Source: UBA1731 sp045595285 (GTDB taxonomy: Bacteria > Verrucomicrobiota > Kiritimatiellia > RFP12 > UBA1067). Taken from it: a stretch of DNA of 53,913 nucleotides. Both the position numbers and the translations under genes were made by a program. Below the pieces are notes generated by a model. That model saw nothing but the letters and a program-made list of their open reading frames with translations. It did no database searches and had not been told where the DNA came from. The DNA lies in the NCBI GenBank assembly GCA_045595285.1, contig JAZOAC010000179.1, positions 1 to 53,913 on the forward strand, given 5' to 3'. Shown one piece after another: positions 1-8,803 of this stretch; position 1 is the first letter of the stretch; every line of letters starts with the position of its first letter.

Positions 1-76
1 AGTCGGCAGTTGACGCATAAGTGAATGCCCATTTTCGTCGGTCATACAGGGAAGATTGCCGAAGAATCGGAGCTTA

Positions 77-436
77 ATGCATATACTCATCGGTTGTACA
101 GAGAGGATTGTCGCAGAGAAACGGGTTCTTGACGCTGTTGCACGCTCTATGGATCAGGAGATGGTCATATTGAATCAACTTATGCTCAAATCGTCGGGTG
201 TGGAGATATTGCGAGGTCCGTTGGTTCTTGTAAAAGCCGATGTTGTCGGTACTCCAGAGCCGGAGTTGATTTCGCAGAAGAGCATTTATGGAAGCGATCC
301 CAAACTCCGGTTGGAGCCGATATCGGCTCCTGGAGTGTGGGGGGCGTGGAATCTGATCATCGTGGAAGAGAATCCGCGCTGCATTCCTGTCTGCGATTTT
401 ATTTCAGCTGGCGACGAACTCAAAAATCAGGGGTAG
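77..436 (+). CDS. hypothetical protein, about 120 aa
   Basis: Small soluble protein with no motif I recognise and no signal peptide or membrane segment. The ATG at 77 is preceded by GGAG about five bases upstream. A TTG at 56 in the same frame, with AGGGAA upstream, is an alternative start and would add seven residues. The middle is hydrophobic and beta-rich and the end is acidic. It stands alone at the window edge, about 300 bp before the ABC-F gene, so context gives no function. Coding is supported by an uninterrupted frame only, so the call is moderate. Confidence 0.45.
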   Translation: MHILIGCTERIVAEKRVLDAVARSMDQEMVILNQLMLKSSGVEILRGPLVLVKADVVGTPEPELISQKSIYGSDPKLRLEPISAPGVWGAWNLIIVEENPRCIPVCDFISAGDELKNQG

Positions 437-688
437 TGTTTCAGCTTGTGGTTTTGAATAAGCGGTGATTTGTTCTTGAAATTGCGTCGTATGCAGATTT
501 GTATGAAAAAAAAAGTAGTTTCGTGGATGTCATCTTCATGTGTATATAGGTTTGTTGTCAGACTATACCCTCTAAATCTCAGCGCTCTTCGTGGTTCCAC
601 GTGAGCATCCCACTGTCTAATTCGGTTTTCCCTTGTTCCTCCTTTCATATTCGTACGGTCGCTTTCGTCAGCATTTATCCGTAAAGTG
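437..688. other. intergenic, no gene seen
   Basis: AT-richer stretch with a short A run near 508-516 and a compact palindrome CGTGG-TT-CCACG near 590-601. A minus-strand open frame covers much of it but has no convincing ribosome binding site or family resemblance, so it is not called. The right end leads into the promoter of the ABC-F gene. Confidence 0.5.
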
Positions 689-697
689 TGGTACAAT
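689..697 (+). promoter_or_regulatory. extended -10 promoter of the ABC-F gene
   Basis: TGG-TACAAT, an extended -10, is followed by TCTCCGCAAAT. No good -35 is found 16-18 bases upstream. It matches the recurrent TGnTAYAAT plus GCCGC-like pattern seen before several other genes here. The expected start near 704 gives a leader of about 30 nt. Confidence 0.6.
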
Positions 698-734
698 TCT
701 CCGCAAATAAACGAACGACAAAAGAAGGAATGAC

Positions 735-2339
735 ATGGCGGGTGAATATCAGTTCAGTCTCATAGACGTAACAAAGCAGGCGGGTACGAAAACCATCCTG
801 CAGGATGTCAATCTCAGTTTTTTCTACGGTGCGCACATCGGCGTAATTGGCGGCAATGGAGCTGGAAAATCCACTCTTCTCAAGATTCTTGCAGGAATCG
901 ACACCGAGCTTATGGGTACGGTGCAGGTTGCGAAAGGTACCAAGGTTGGATATCTTCCGCAGGAGCCGGAACTTGATGAGACAAAAACCGTAGCCGAGGT
1001 CGTGGCAGAAGGTGTTGCGGACGCGAAGGCGATGATTGAGCGCTACGAGGACCTCTGCTGCGAACTTGACGATCCCAAGGCGGCTGCCGAAATGGAACGA
1101 CTTCAGGAGATCATTGACGCCAAGGACTACTGGAACATAGATAACCTCGTTGACCGGGCGATGGCGGATATGGGATGTCCCCAAGGCGACACACCGGTGA
1201 ACGTTCTCTCCGGAGGCGAGCGCCGCCGCGTGGCGATATGCCGGCTCCTGCTCACCAATCCTGATGTTCTCCTTCTCGATGAACCCACCAACCACCTTGA
1301 CGCAGAAACGACGTTTCGTTTAGAGGCCTACCTCAAGGAGTTCAAGGGAACGCTCATTGTCGTCACTCACGATCGCTACTTCCTTTCGGATGTAACCGAT
1401 TGGATTCTTGAGCTCGACCATGGCATCTGCTATCCGTACAAGGGGAACTACGAAGAGTGGCTCAAGCAGAAGCAGGCCATGCTCGAGCGCGAGGCGAAGG
1501 CAGAGAACAGTCGCCGCAAGCTTCTTGAGAACGAACTAAAGTGGATCCAAACCAATCCGTCCGGACGCCACTCCAAGGCCCAGGCCCGTGTCAAGCGCTA
1601 CGAGGAACTGCAGAAACAGCAGGTCAGCGCACGTGAGGACGATCTGGTCATACGCATCCCGCCGGGGCCGCGTCTCGGCGACCTGGTGGTGAAGGCCGAA
1701 CATGTGAAGATGGGATTCGGCGACAGAATCCTCTACGATGATCTCTCGTTTGATCTTCCGCGTGGCGGAATCGTGGGCGTCATTGGTGCTAACGGTGCCG
1801 GCAAGACCACACTGTTCAAGATGCTGACCGGTGAACTCCAGCCGCTTTCCGGTACACTGCGCATCGGTGACACGGTAAAGCTCTCATATGTGGACCAGCT
1901 TCGCGGTGAACTTGATCCTAATCGTACCGTGTATGAGGAGATCACCGGCGGCGGCGAATTTGTTCGTTTGGCGGGCGAAACCATGATGAATGGACGCGCA
2001 TACTGTTCACGCTTCAACTTCCGCGGCCCAGAGCAGCAGAAGAAGGTGGGCGTTCTTTCCGGCGGCGAACGCAACCGTGTGCATCTCGCAAAGCTTCTCA
2101 CGAGCGGTGGCAATCTGCTTCTTCTCGATGAACCCACCAACGATCTCGACGTCGCAACGCTGCGTTCACTGGAGGAAGGACTTCAGGAATTTGGTGGCTG
2201 TGTGATGGTCGTGTCGCACGACCGCTGGTTTCTGGACCGTATCGCCACGCATATACTTGCGTTCGAGGGAAGGGGCCGGACGACCTGGTTTGAAGGAGGT
2301 TTCTCCGACTACCACGAGATGAAGGAAAAGCGCCGCTGA
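735..2339 (+). CDS. ettA: ABC-F family ATPase, EttA-type translational throttle
   Basis: Soluble, duplicated ABC ATPase of 534 aa (EttA is about 555 aa). No membrane segments are present, as expected for the ABC-F class that acts on the ribosomal E site. First domain: Walker A GGNGAGKS at residues 39-46, signature LSGGERRRV, Walker B ending DEPTNHLD. A charged linker with EWLKQKQAMLEREAKAE follows (the P-site tRNA interaction region in this family). Second domain: GANGAGKTT, LSGGERNRV and DEPTNDLD. The start ATG is preceded by AAGAAGGAA. The EttA subgroup is assigned from overall length and linker. Uup and other ABC-F paralogues are alternatives. It has its own promoter and is followed after 19 bp by a small membrane protein gene. 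Confidence 0.88.
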   Translation: MAGEYQFSLIDVTKQAGTKTILQDVNLSFFYGAHIGVIGGNGAGKSTLLKILAGIDTELMGTVQVAKGTKVGYLPQEPELDETKTVAEVVAEGVADAKAMIERYEDLCCELDDPKAAAEMERLQEIIDAKDYWNIDNLVDRAMADMGCPQGDTPVNVLSGGERRRVAICRLLLTNPDVLLLDEPTNHLDAETTFRLEAYLKEFKGTLIVVTHDRYFLSDVTDWILELDHGICYPYKGNYEEWLKQKQAMLEREAKAENSRRKLLENELKWIQTNPSGRHSKAQARVKRYEELQKQQVSAREDDLVIRIPPGPRLGDLVVKAEHVKMGFGDRILYDDLSFDLPRGGIVGVIGANGAGKTTLFKMLTGELQPLSGTLRIGDTVKLSYVDQLRGELDPNRTVYEEITGGGEFVRLAGETMMNGRAYCSRFNFRGPEQQKKVGVLSGGERNRVHLAKLLTSGGNLLLLDEPTNDLDVATLRSLEEGLQEFGGCVMVVSHDRWFLDRIATHILAFEGRGRTTWFEGGFSDYHEMKEKRR

Positions 2340-2358
2340 GCGCGCTGGAGAACTGCTG

Positions 2359-2835
2359 ATGCGTCTGCCCGTCCATATTTGGATCAGGGAGGAGAACGCC
2401 AGTCCCGATGAAATCGCGGGATATTTTATTGAACTTGCGCGAAGACTCGACGGTCATCCGCAGAAGATGCGGCTTTCCGTCGAGTCGACTGTTCCAGTAA
2501 CTTTGGATTTTGATCCCAAGGACGGAGATCCAGTCATCTCAGTGGACGGCAATGCGCGAAAGTTCGACATGCGCCGTAGATGGCTTCCAGAGCATCCTGT
2601 TCCATTGGAATTTGGGCACTGTCCGGTTGTCCTTCTGATTGATCCGATAGACGGCAACAGGTTCCGTGTCTTTTCTTCTTCCAGAATGCACTTGCCGCGA
2701 TGCATATATGCGCTTCTCGCAGTCTGCGCCACATTAGCCGTCGTAACGCTTCATCCGGCTGCTGTTGCGGCGACGTTACTTATAGTCGTGCTCTTGACTC
2801 TGATGGCTAAATCGCGTATGCCACGTGGGCATTAG
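2359..2835 (+). CDS. hypothetical protein with C-terminal membrane hairpin
   Basis: 158 aa. The first 110 residues are soluble. The last 45 contain two closely spaced hydrophobic stretches (roughly residues 113-130 and 132-148) ending in a basic tail, so it is probably anchored to the inner membrane by a helical hairpin. I do not recognise the family. The start ATG has GGAG nine bases upstream and lies 19 bp after the ABC-F stop, which suggests co-transcription. The next gene has its own promoter, so the pair probably forms a two-gene unit. Confidence 0.6.
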   Translation: MRLPVHIWIREENASPDEIAGYFIELARRLDGHPQKMRLSVESTVPVTLDFDPKDGDPVISVDGNARKFDMRRRWLPEHPVPLEFGHCPVVLLIDPIDGNRFRVFSSSRMHLPRCIYALLAVCATLAVVTLHPAAVAATLLIVVLLTLMAKSRMPRGH

Positions 2836-2974
2836 CACTTGGGAGGTGTGGGGTCTGTATCGGTGCATGCGCATGGATTGGCGGTAGACCGGAATCGTAT
2901 CCATGAACAGGTCTTTTTCTGTAACGTAGCATTTTTTCGCTGTCGCATTTTCGCTTTTACTTGACGGTGTGATG

Positions 2975-2983
2975 TGATATACT
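2975..2983 (+). promoter_or_regulatory. extended -10 promoter of the permease operon
   Basis: TGA-TATACT followed by TCGCCCGTTTTG. The TTG start of the first permease begins only nine bases after the -10, so the transcript would have almost no leader. TTGACG at 2961 is too close to act as a -35. Confidence 0.5.
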
Positions 2984-2992
2984 TCGCCCGTT

Positions 2993-3901
2993 TTGAAAGA
3001 GACGAAGAAAAGAAATTGGACCGAGGTTCTGACCACCGTGCCATCGTTTGTGTGGCTGACGGTCTTTTTTGTAATTCCGACGCTCATTGTGTTCGGCATT
3101 GCCTTTCATGCCCCTAGCGCCGATGGAGGCATTGCGTCTGGCGTTACGATGGAAACGTGGCGTTCCATATCGAACCCGAATTATCCGTCGATAGTCTGGC
3201 GTACGATATGGATATCCGCGGTCACGACGCTCATCTGCATTCTGCTGTCGCTGCCTTGCGCATATGCGATTGCCCGCATGACGGTCAAGTGGCGTGCCGT
3301 GATCGCAGGGTTGATAATGTTGCCGTTCTGGACGAGCTTCATTGTGCGCGTGTTCGCCTGGCGTACGCTTCTGAGCCCCGAAGGGTTTCTGCAGAGGTTT
3401 CTGGTAGCCGTGGGCGTGGTGCCTGCTGACGCGATACTCAATTACAACTCAGGGGCCATTCTTGTGGTGTCGGTCTACTCCTTCCTGCCGTTTGCGATAA
3501 TGCCGATATACACGGCGGCGGAGAAGTTCGATTTCTCGCTTCTTGAGGCTGCTCGCGATCTGGGGGCGCGCAGTTTCTTTGCGTTCCGCAAGATATTCCT
3601 TCCTGGAGTTAAGCGCGGCGTCATATCGGCGATACTGATGGTGTTCATTCCTGCGATCGGTTCATATGTGATTCCGGATCTTGTCGGCGGACAGAATTCC
3701 GAACTGATAGGCAACAAGATATATCAGCGCACTTTCCCCGACCGCAACCTTCCGCACGCCTCGGCACTGGCTACGATCACCGGTTTTTCGGTGCTTGTGC
3801 CGCTTGCATGCGTGGCATGGTGGATGAAGCGCCAGGACGACCGGGAAGAGAAGCGTCTCGCCGCCGCGACAGAGCGTAAGCTCAGGGGAGGTGCAGCGTG
3901 A
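2993..3901 (+). CDS. potB: ABC transporter permease, PotB type
   Basis: 302 aa inner-membrane permease of the spermidine/putrescine (PotB/CysT-like) ABC family. About six hydrophobic segments are visible, the first at residues 16-35. The EAA-loop region reads LLEAARDLGARSFFAFRKIFLPGVKRG around residues 183-209, the site that docks the ATPase. The only in-frame initiator is TTG at 2993, close to the -10 and without a Shine-Dalgarno, so initiation may be near-leaderless. Its stop overlaps the GTG start of the PotC-type gene. No PotA ATPase or PotD binding protein is adjacent, so either those lie elsewhere or the substrate differs. Polyamine specificity is inferred from family only. Confidence 0.85.
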   Translation: MKETKKRNWTEVLTTVPSFVWLTVFFVIPTLIVFGIAFHAPSADGGIASGVTMETWRSISNPNYPSIVWRTIWISAVTTLICILLSLPCAYAIARMTVKWRAVIAGLIMLPFWTSFIVRVFAWRTLLSPEGFLQRFLVAVGVVPADAILNYNSGAILVVSVYSFLPFAIMPIYTAAEKFDFSLLEAARDLGARSFFAFRKIFLPGVKRGVISAILMVFIPAIGSYVIPDLVGGQNSELIGNKIYQRTFPDRNLPHASALATITGFSVLVPLACVAWWMKRQDDREEKRLAAATERKLRGGAA

Positions 3902-4701
3902 AGCACAGCAAATTCTGCGCAATAGTGCTTACACTCGTGCTGGTGTTTCTATATCTGCCGGTTGCAGTGCTCATTGCAAACTCGTTCAACATGTCCAAGT
4001 ATGGCGGCGAATGGGGCGGATTCACGTTCAAGTGGTATGCGGCGCTCTTTTCGCCGTCGAACCGTGAAATATGGATGGCGTTTGAAAGGTCTCTGATAAT
4101 CGCCGCCACTGCGACAGTCGCGTCGTGCGTCCTCGGCACGACGGCGGCGATTGCGCTCCACAGGTGGAAGGGGCGGCTCCAGACCGCCCACTATGGGCTC
4201 ATATACACTCCGTTGGTGATGCCGGAGATCCTGATGGGCATTTCGCTGCTCATGATGTTCACGGCCATTGGCATTGGCTGCGGGATGTTCACGATATTCG
4301 TCGCGCATGTAACGTTCTGCGTTTCATATGTGACTATGACGGTGCTGGCCCGTCTTCAGGACTTTGATGACCGCGTGATCGAGGCGGCGTACGATCTTGG
4401 TGCGTCCCCCTGGTACGCCTTCTTCAAGGTGACGCTTCCGATACTCCTGCCCGGGATCATAGCCGGCGGTCTTCTCGCGTTCACGCTATCCATAGACGAT
4501 TTTGTCATCACGTTTTTTGTTACGGGGCCTGGTGCGGATACGCTGCCCTTGAAGATATATTCTATGATAAAACACTCTCGCCAGATGCCTGTAATCAATT
4601 CTCTTTCGACTCTAATGCTGGTGTTCACGTGTGTGCTGGTTGCCGCGTCAAGGTTTGTTTCGAACCGCAGGCAGCGCCGTGTCGTCGGCGTTCGCAAGTA
4701 A
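3898..4701 (+). CDS. potC: ABC transporter permease, PotC type
   Basis: 267 aa partner permease. Its GTG start sits in a 4-base GTGA overlap with the upstream gene, preceded by a strong AGGGGAGGTG. About six membrane segments, the first at residues 7-28. The EAA loop is at IEAAYDLGASPWYAFFKVTLP (around residues 161-181). It is followed by the SIDDFVITFF region typical of PotC-like permeases. It should form a heterodimer with the PotB-type protein. The missing ATPase and solute-binding genes are noted above. The next gene, 21 bp downstream, encodes a different type of transporter, so the operon may collect nutrient importers. Confidence 0.87.
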   Translation: MKHSKFCAIVLTLVLVFLYLPVAVLIANSFNMSKYGGEWGGFTFKWYAALFSPSNREIWMAFERSLIIAATATVASCVLGTTAAIALHRWKGRLQTAHYGLIYTPLVMPEILMGISLLMMFTAIGIGCGMFTIFVAHVTFCVSYVTMTVLARLQDFDDRVIEAAYDLGASPWYAFFKVTLPILLPGIIAGGLLAFTLSIDDFVITFFVTGPGADTLPLKIYSMIKHSRQMPVINSLSTLMLVFTCVLVAASRFVSNRRQRRVVGVRK

Positions 4702-4722
4702 ACAGAAAGGAACAGTACTGTA

Positions 4723-5988
4723 ATGGACTCTGATGCCGGAAAGAAATTTGCGTCTGCGCAGTGGCACTTCATAATCGGAAGCATGGTCACCTATGCGTTC
4801 TTCTATCTTACGCGCAAGAACCTCTCCATGGCGCAGCCTTACATGCTTGAGGAAGGGGTGATTTCCATGTATGCGCTCGGAACTATGCTCACCGTGCATG
4901 GCGTGGTGTACGGGCTGAGCCGGTTCGTGAACGGATTCTGGGCGGACAGGCTGAACGGACGCATATTCATGGGCGTGGGGCTGCTCCTCTCCGCATTGAT
5001 GAATTTTTGCTTTGGGTGCACGACCCTGTCGATACTGTTTGCCGTATTCTGGGTGGTGAACGGATGGACGCAGGGAATGGGCTTTCCCCCTTGCGCCAAG
5101 ATGCTTACGCACTGGATCCATCCGCGTGAACTGGCGACGAAGATGTCGATCTGGAATACATCTCACAGTTTCGGCGCGGTCATGGCGCTTGGTCTCTGCT
5201 CCGCTCTGTTTGCGTTTGGCTTGGGTTGGCGCTGGTGTTTCTGGGTGCCGGCCATTCTGGCTGGAGCGATTGCAGTATTTTGCTTCTTTTGCGTAAAGGA
5301 GTCTCCGCGTGAGGCGGGTCTTCCAGAGCTTGAGATCGAAAATGCGACGAGTGACGCGAACGCCTCTTCGCTGACGACCCGCGACCGCATGAGGCTCGTA
5401 TTCGGCAACAAGGTGATCTGGTGCATTGCCATCGCGAATTTCTTTGTGTACATCGTGCGCTTTGGCTTTCTAGACTGGGGTCCGACCTTCCTGAAGCAGT
5501 ACAAGGGCATCCCGGTCTCCAAGGGTGGACTGATGATCATTGCATTTGAAATGGCGGCGATTGTCGGCACTATCTTTGCCGGATGGGTCACGGACAGGGT
5601 GTTCAAGGGGCGCGGAGTGCGCACGTGCGCATTCTGCATGCTTTTCGCGGCATTCTTTTCGTTTGGTTTCTGGTATCTGCCTTCCGGTGCGCCCATGTGG
5701 CAGGCGACGCTCCTATTGATGGGGGCCGGCTTCTGCATCTATGGTCCGCAGGCGCTTATCGGAATCGTGGCGGCGAATCAGGCCACAAAGGAGGCGGCCG
5801 CGATGGCGAACGGTTTCACCGGAATCATGGGATACGCTTCAACGCTCGTTTCCGGTTTGGGTGTCGCCTTCATCAAGACCCACTATGGTTGGGGGGTAAC
5901 ACTCTGCTCATTTGCGGTTTTCGCCATTGTCGGCATGGGGCTGTTCCTCTTCGCCTGGACCGCAGACGCTGATGGCTACCGCAGGTAA
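4723..5988 (+). CDS. MFS organophosphate:phosphate antiporter (GlpT/UhpT-like)
   Basis: 421 aa, about 12 hydrophobic segments. The N-terminal half carries YLTRKNLSMAQP, GLSRFVNGFWADR and the family hallmark WNTSHSFGA (around residues 144-152). These fit the GlpT/UhpT/UhpC branch of the major facilitator superfamily, which exchanges sn-glycerol-3-phosphate or hexose-6-phosphate for phosphate. The exact substrate cannot be read from sequence. The start ATG has AGAAAGGAACAG upstream. It lies 21 bp after the permease pair and 37 bp before lpxD, so it is probably in the same transcript. Confidence 0.82.
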   Translation: MDSDAGKKFASAQWHFIIGSMVTYAFFYLTRKNLSMAQPYMLEEGVISMYALGTMLTVHGVVYGLSRFVNGFWADRLNGRIFMGVGLLLSALMNFCFGCTTLSILFAVFWVVNGWTQGMGFPPCAKMLTHWIHPRELATKMSIWNTSHSFGAVMALGLCSALFAFGLGWRWCFWVPAILAGAIAVFCFFCVKESPREAGLPELEIENATSDANASSLTTRDRMRLVFGNKVIWCIAIANFFVYIVRFGFLDWGPTFLKQYKGIPVSKGGLMIIAFEMAAIVGTIFAGWVTDRVFKGRGVRTCAFCMLFAAFFSFGFWYLPSGAPMWQATLLLMGAGFCIYGPQALIGIVAANQATKEAAAMANGFTGIMGYASTLVSGLGVAFIKTHYGWGVTLCSFAVFAIVGMGLFLFAWTADADGYRR

Positions 5989-6025
5989 CGCTGAACATCT
6001 GAATGACATTATATGGAGAATGAGA

Positions 6026-7057
6026 ATGAAAGCATCGGAACTGGCGACGGTACTTGGTGGTGTCCTTGAGGGCGCGGATGTGGATATAGTTGCATGCGGA
6101 GGCCTTGAAGAGGCTCGCACTGGAGACTTGAGCTTTTGCAAGGATACCAAGCATACGGCCCTCGTTCAGGCGACAAAGGCGAGTGCGGTACTTCTTCCTC
6201 CCTCATGGGACAAGGGCGCACCGTGTTCAATCATTCGCGTTGAGGATCCCAATCATGCCTGCATGGCGGCGGCGAAACTTTTTGCGCCTCCGGAACCTGT
6301 TCGTGCACCCGGGGTCCACCCGACGGCCATTGTCGATCCATCCGTCAGGCTTGGAGAGGGGGTGCACATCGGGGCGTACACCATAGTTGAAAAGGGGTGC
6401 GTCATAGGTGACGGCGCGGTCATCGAGGCGCAGGTCTGGATCGGCGAGGGATGTTCCGTCGGAGCCCGTACGCACATATATCCCCAGGTGACGCTGCGTG
6501 AAGGAACGAAAGTCGGCGACGACTGCATATTCCACTGTGGCGTGCGTATTGGAGGGGACGGCTATGGTTTCAACAACGGTCGTCGAGAGGATGGCAGCAT
6601 CTACATCGAGAAGATTCCTCAGCTCGGCATTGTTGAGATCGGTGATGGCGTGGAAATCGGCTCCAATACCACAATTGACCGTGCCAGGATCGGGCGTACG
6701 TACATCGGCCCCATGACGAAGATCGACAACTTGGTTCAGATAGGGCACAATGTCAAGGTGAAGGGGTATTCGGGGCTCATTGCACAGTGTGGGGTCGCCG
6801 GTTCCACGGAAATCGGCTATGGGTGTCTCATTTGGGCTCAGGCAGGGATATCCGGCCATATCAAGATTGCAGACGGTGTCCAGGTCGGGCCTCAGGCAGG
6901 TGTTCCGCAATCGCTCGACGGCAGTCTCAAGTATGTTATCGGCGCTCCGGCCATGAGCATGAAGGATCTTGCTGCGATTACGCTTGCACCCAAGATGATA
7001 ACTAGACTCAAGGCTGAGGTAAAGGCACTTAAGGCCGCACTGGACTCCCGTCTGTGA
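6026..7057 (+). CDS. lpxD: UDP-3-O-acylglucosamine N-acyltransferase
   Basis: 343 aa, usual LpxD length. Third step of lipid A synthesis: N-acylation of UDP-3-O-acyl-glucosamine in the cytoplasm. The N-terminal uridine-binding domain includes GDLSFCKDTKHT. A left-handed beta-helix of hexapeptide repeats (HIGAYTIVEKGCVIGDGAVI and onward) follows. The catalytic His is probably H241 in QIGHNV. The start at 6026 is chosen because GGAG lies seven bases upstream and the protein then begins with the usual MKASELA-type N-terminus. An upstream in-frame extension from 5912 overlaps the antiporter and looks spurious. Presence of lpxD shows an LPS-type outer membrane. No other lpx gene lies next to it. 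Confidence 0.93.
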   Translation: MKASELATVLGGVLEGADVDIVACGGLEEARTGDLSFCKDTKHTALVQATKASAVLLPPSWDKGAPCSIIRVEDPNHACMAAAKLFAPPEPVRAPGVHPTAIVDPSVRLGEGVHIGAYTIVEKGCVIGDGAVIEAQVWIGEGCSVGARTHIYPQVTLREGTKVGDDCIFHCGVRIGGDGYGFNNGRREDGSIYIEKIPQLGIVEIGDGVEIGSNTTIDRARIGRTYIGPMTKIDNLVQIGHNVKVKGYSGLIAQCGVAGSTEIGYGCLIWAQAGISGHIKIADGVQVGPQAGVPQSLDGSLKYVIGAPAMSMKDLAAITLAPKMITRLKAEVKALKAALDSRL

Positions 7058-7121
7058 TTTTGACGGATATCCATGTTGCGTGCCGGGCGTTTCTGCACAT
7101 CATTTCGTTAAAGGGGTTGCC

Positions 7122-8324
7122 ATGAACATAAAAAGAAGAGATTTTCTTGCAGGTTCTGCTGCGACGCTTTTGGGTGCTGCTGGCGGATGTTCGACATTCT
7201 GCGGCGAAGAGTGCTATCCCGGATGGAAACTCGGTGAAATGGATATCCATTTCATACACACAGGCCAGGCTGAAAGCACTTTTTTCATTTTCCCCGACGG
7301 AACCACGATGCTGCTTGACTGTGGTTATGTGGAGACGCGCAAGGCAGGGTATGCCGAGGCGATTCCAGTCTCTCCATCTGACAGGCGACGGTCTGGCGAG
7401 TGGATCCGCCGGTATATCGAAAGGCTCATACCACGGCGCGAGATAGACTATCTCATGCTTTCGCACTGGCATTCCGATCATGTTGAAGGTTTGCCGGACA
7501 TTCTCGAGTCTTTCAGATTCCTTAATTTTTATGATCATCAGTACCCGAATGTGGGTCTCTACAGCATCGGGATAGATCCTGCTGGATTCGACATGGTGCA
7601 GAAGTGGCTCCCCGAGGCGCAGAAGGATGGAATGAAACTCAACTCCTTCAAGGTCGGCGCAAGGGACCAGATATGTCTGCAGCATGATCCACGCGGATAC
7701 TATCAGCGCGTGTTTGAAGTGCGTAACCTAGCCGCAAACGGTTCCGTATGGGACGGAGAGAACGGAGTTCGCGATCTTGCCGCCGTGCATGTCAAAAAGA
7801 CCGGCATTGACAAGATAAGCGAGAACCTGCTCTCCTCCGCCATCCGTATCCGATACGGCAACTTTACGTATTTTACCGGCGGCGATATTGAGGGCAACCT
7901 CGTCAATGCCGACGGCAAGTCTTTCAGTTACGAGGAAGCGGTCGGAGCCGTAACCGGTCCGGTCTGCGCATGCAAGACAAACCACCATGCGTGTCCTCCG
8001 TCGATGCGCGAAGGCTTCCTGCGTTCGATCAAGCCCAAACTGATACTCTCCAGCACATGGAGTCCGAATCAGATAAATGATGTCACTTTGGAGCGTATGA
8101 CCTCCCGCAGCATATATCCTGGCGACCGCACCATTGCGTACGGATACATCCCGGAGTTCAAGAAGGGTGCCTATGCCGACAGGGCGTTCATGCGCGACAT
8201 TGCGCCTGAGGGACATGCCGTTATCAAGGTGAATCCAGGTGGGTTTGCGTATAGGCTTTACACCCTCACCACCGAGGACGAGTCGATGCGAATCGTCGGA
8301 ACAAAGGATTTCTACTGCTGTTAA
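7122..8324 (+). CDS. exported metallo-beta-lactamase-fold hydrolase
   Basis: 400 aa. The N-terminus MNIKRRDFLAGSAATLLGAAGGC combines a twin-arginine motif with a possible lipobox ending at Cys, so the protein is probably Tat-exported and may be a lipoprotein. The mature part has the MBL-fold metal motif SHWHSDH (about residues 109-115) after a DCGYVETR strand, and later FTGGDIEGN. The arrangement resembles ComEC/Rec2-type MBL domains rather than classical beta-lactamases. The substrate is unknown. The start at 7122 has AAGGGG upstream. An in-frame start at 7080 would put non-signal sequence before the Tat motif. It lies 64 bp after lpxD. Confidence 0.75.
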   Translation: MNIKRRDFLAGSAATLLGAAGGCSTFCGEECYPGWKLGEMDIHFIHTGQAESTFFIFPDGTTMLLDCGYVETRKAGYAEAIPVSPSDRRRSGEWIRRYIERLIPRREIDYLMLSHWHSDHVEGLPDILESFRFLNFYDHQYPNVGLYSIGIDPAGFDMVQKWLPEAQKDGMKLNSFKVGARDQICLQHDPRGYYQRVFEVRNLAANGSVWDGENGVRDLAAVHVKKTGIDKISENLLSSAIRIRYGNFTYFTGGDIEGNLVNADGKSFSYEEAVGAVTGPVCACKTNHHACPPSMREGFLRSIKPKLILSSTWSPNQINDVTLERMTSRSIYPGDRTIAYGYIPEFKKGAYADRAFMRDIAPEGHAVIKVNPGGFAYRLYTLTTEDESMRIVGTKDFYCC

Positions 8325-8358
8325 TCCGAAAGTAAAAACAATTTCCAAGTAGGGAAAG

Positions 8359-8787
8359 ATGTTCGACCCGTACAGGAGAAGAAGGGAGAGGGCAGCACGC
8401 GTCCGTGAAATGCGGATGGGCGCGGTTGATTTCTCTCTGCCCGTTGACGGCGATGTGCCGTCTCTCCGGTCGCCGACATCCCGTGCAGGGGATTTCATGG
8501 ATTCTCTCGTGCAGGATCTGGTGCGCGACAGATCTCCATTCTTTGACGAGATCGTGCAGCGGTGGAAGGGGTTGTTCCCGGAACTCGCGGCCAGACCCGG
8601 GAAATGGGTGTCTGGCGCCACACCGAAAAGTCCGGGAAAACTCTTCCTTGAAGTCGGATCGGCCCCCGCGCTTTTTTCGATGCGACCGAAGCTTGCTTCG
8701 ATAAAGCGCAAGCTTTCCGAACTGCCGTCCGCACCCGAGCGTTTTTCAGTGCACCTTGAAATCGCCCGACCTCGGACTTCCAGATAA
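8359..8787 (+). CDS. DciA-like (DUF721) protein
   Basis: 142 aa with a basic N-terminus (RRRRERAARVREMR). The C-terminal region runs FDEIVQRWKGLFPEL, then GKLFLEVGSAPALFSM, then LASIKRKLSELP. This matches the layout of DUF721/DciA proteins (W-x-x-l-x-p-e-l, then a beta hairpin, then a helix), which help load the replicative helicase in bacteria lacking DnaC/DnaI. The assignment rests on pattern, not on a search. The ATG has AGGG five bases upstream and the gene ends 16 bp before maf. Confidence 0.55.
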   Translation: MFDPYRRRRERAARVREMRMGAVDFSLPVDGDVPSLRSPTSRAGDFMDSLVQDLVRDRSPFFDEIVQRWKGLFPELAARPGKWVSGATPKSPGKLFLEVGSAPALFSMRPKLASIKRKLSELPSAPERFSVHLEIARPRTSR

Positions 8788-8803
8788 GGGGCTATGATTT
8801 AAG

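Noticed and set aside
427..696. 89-codon minus-strand frame in the first intergenic region
   Set aside because: It has AAAGGAGG near one internal Met but no recognisable domain, overlaps the ABC-F promoter and has biased Arg/His composition. Too weak to call.
5912..6025. N-terminal extension of LpxD
   Set aside because: It overlaps the antiporter 3' end, does not match the family, and a Shine-Dalgarno precedes 6026.
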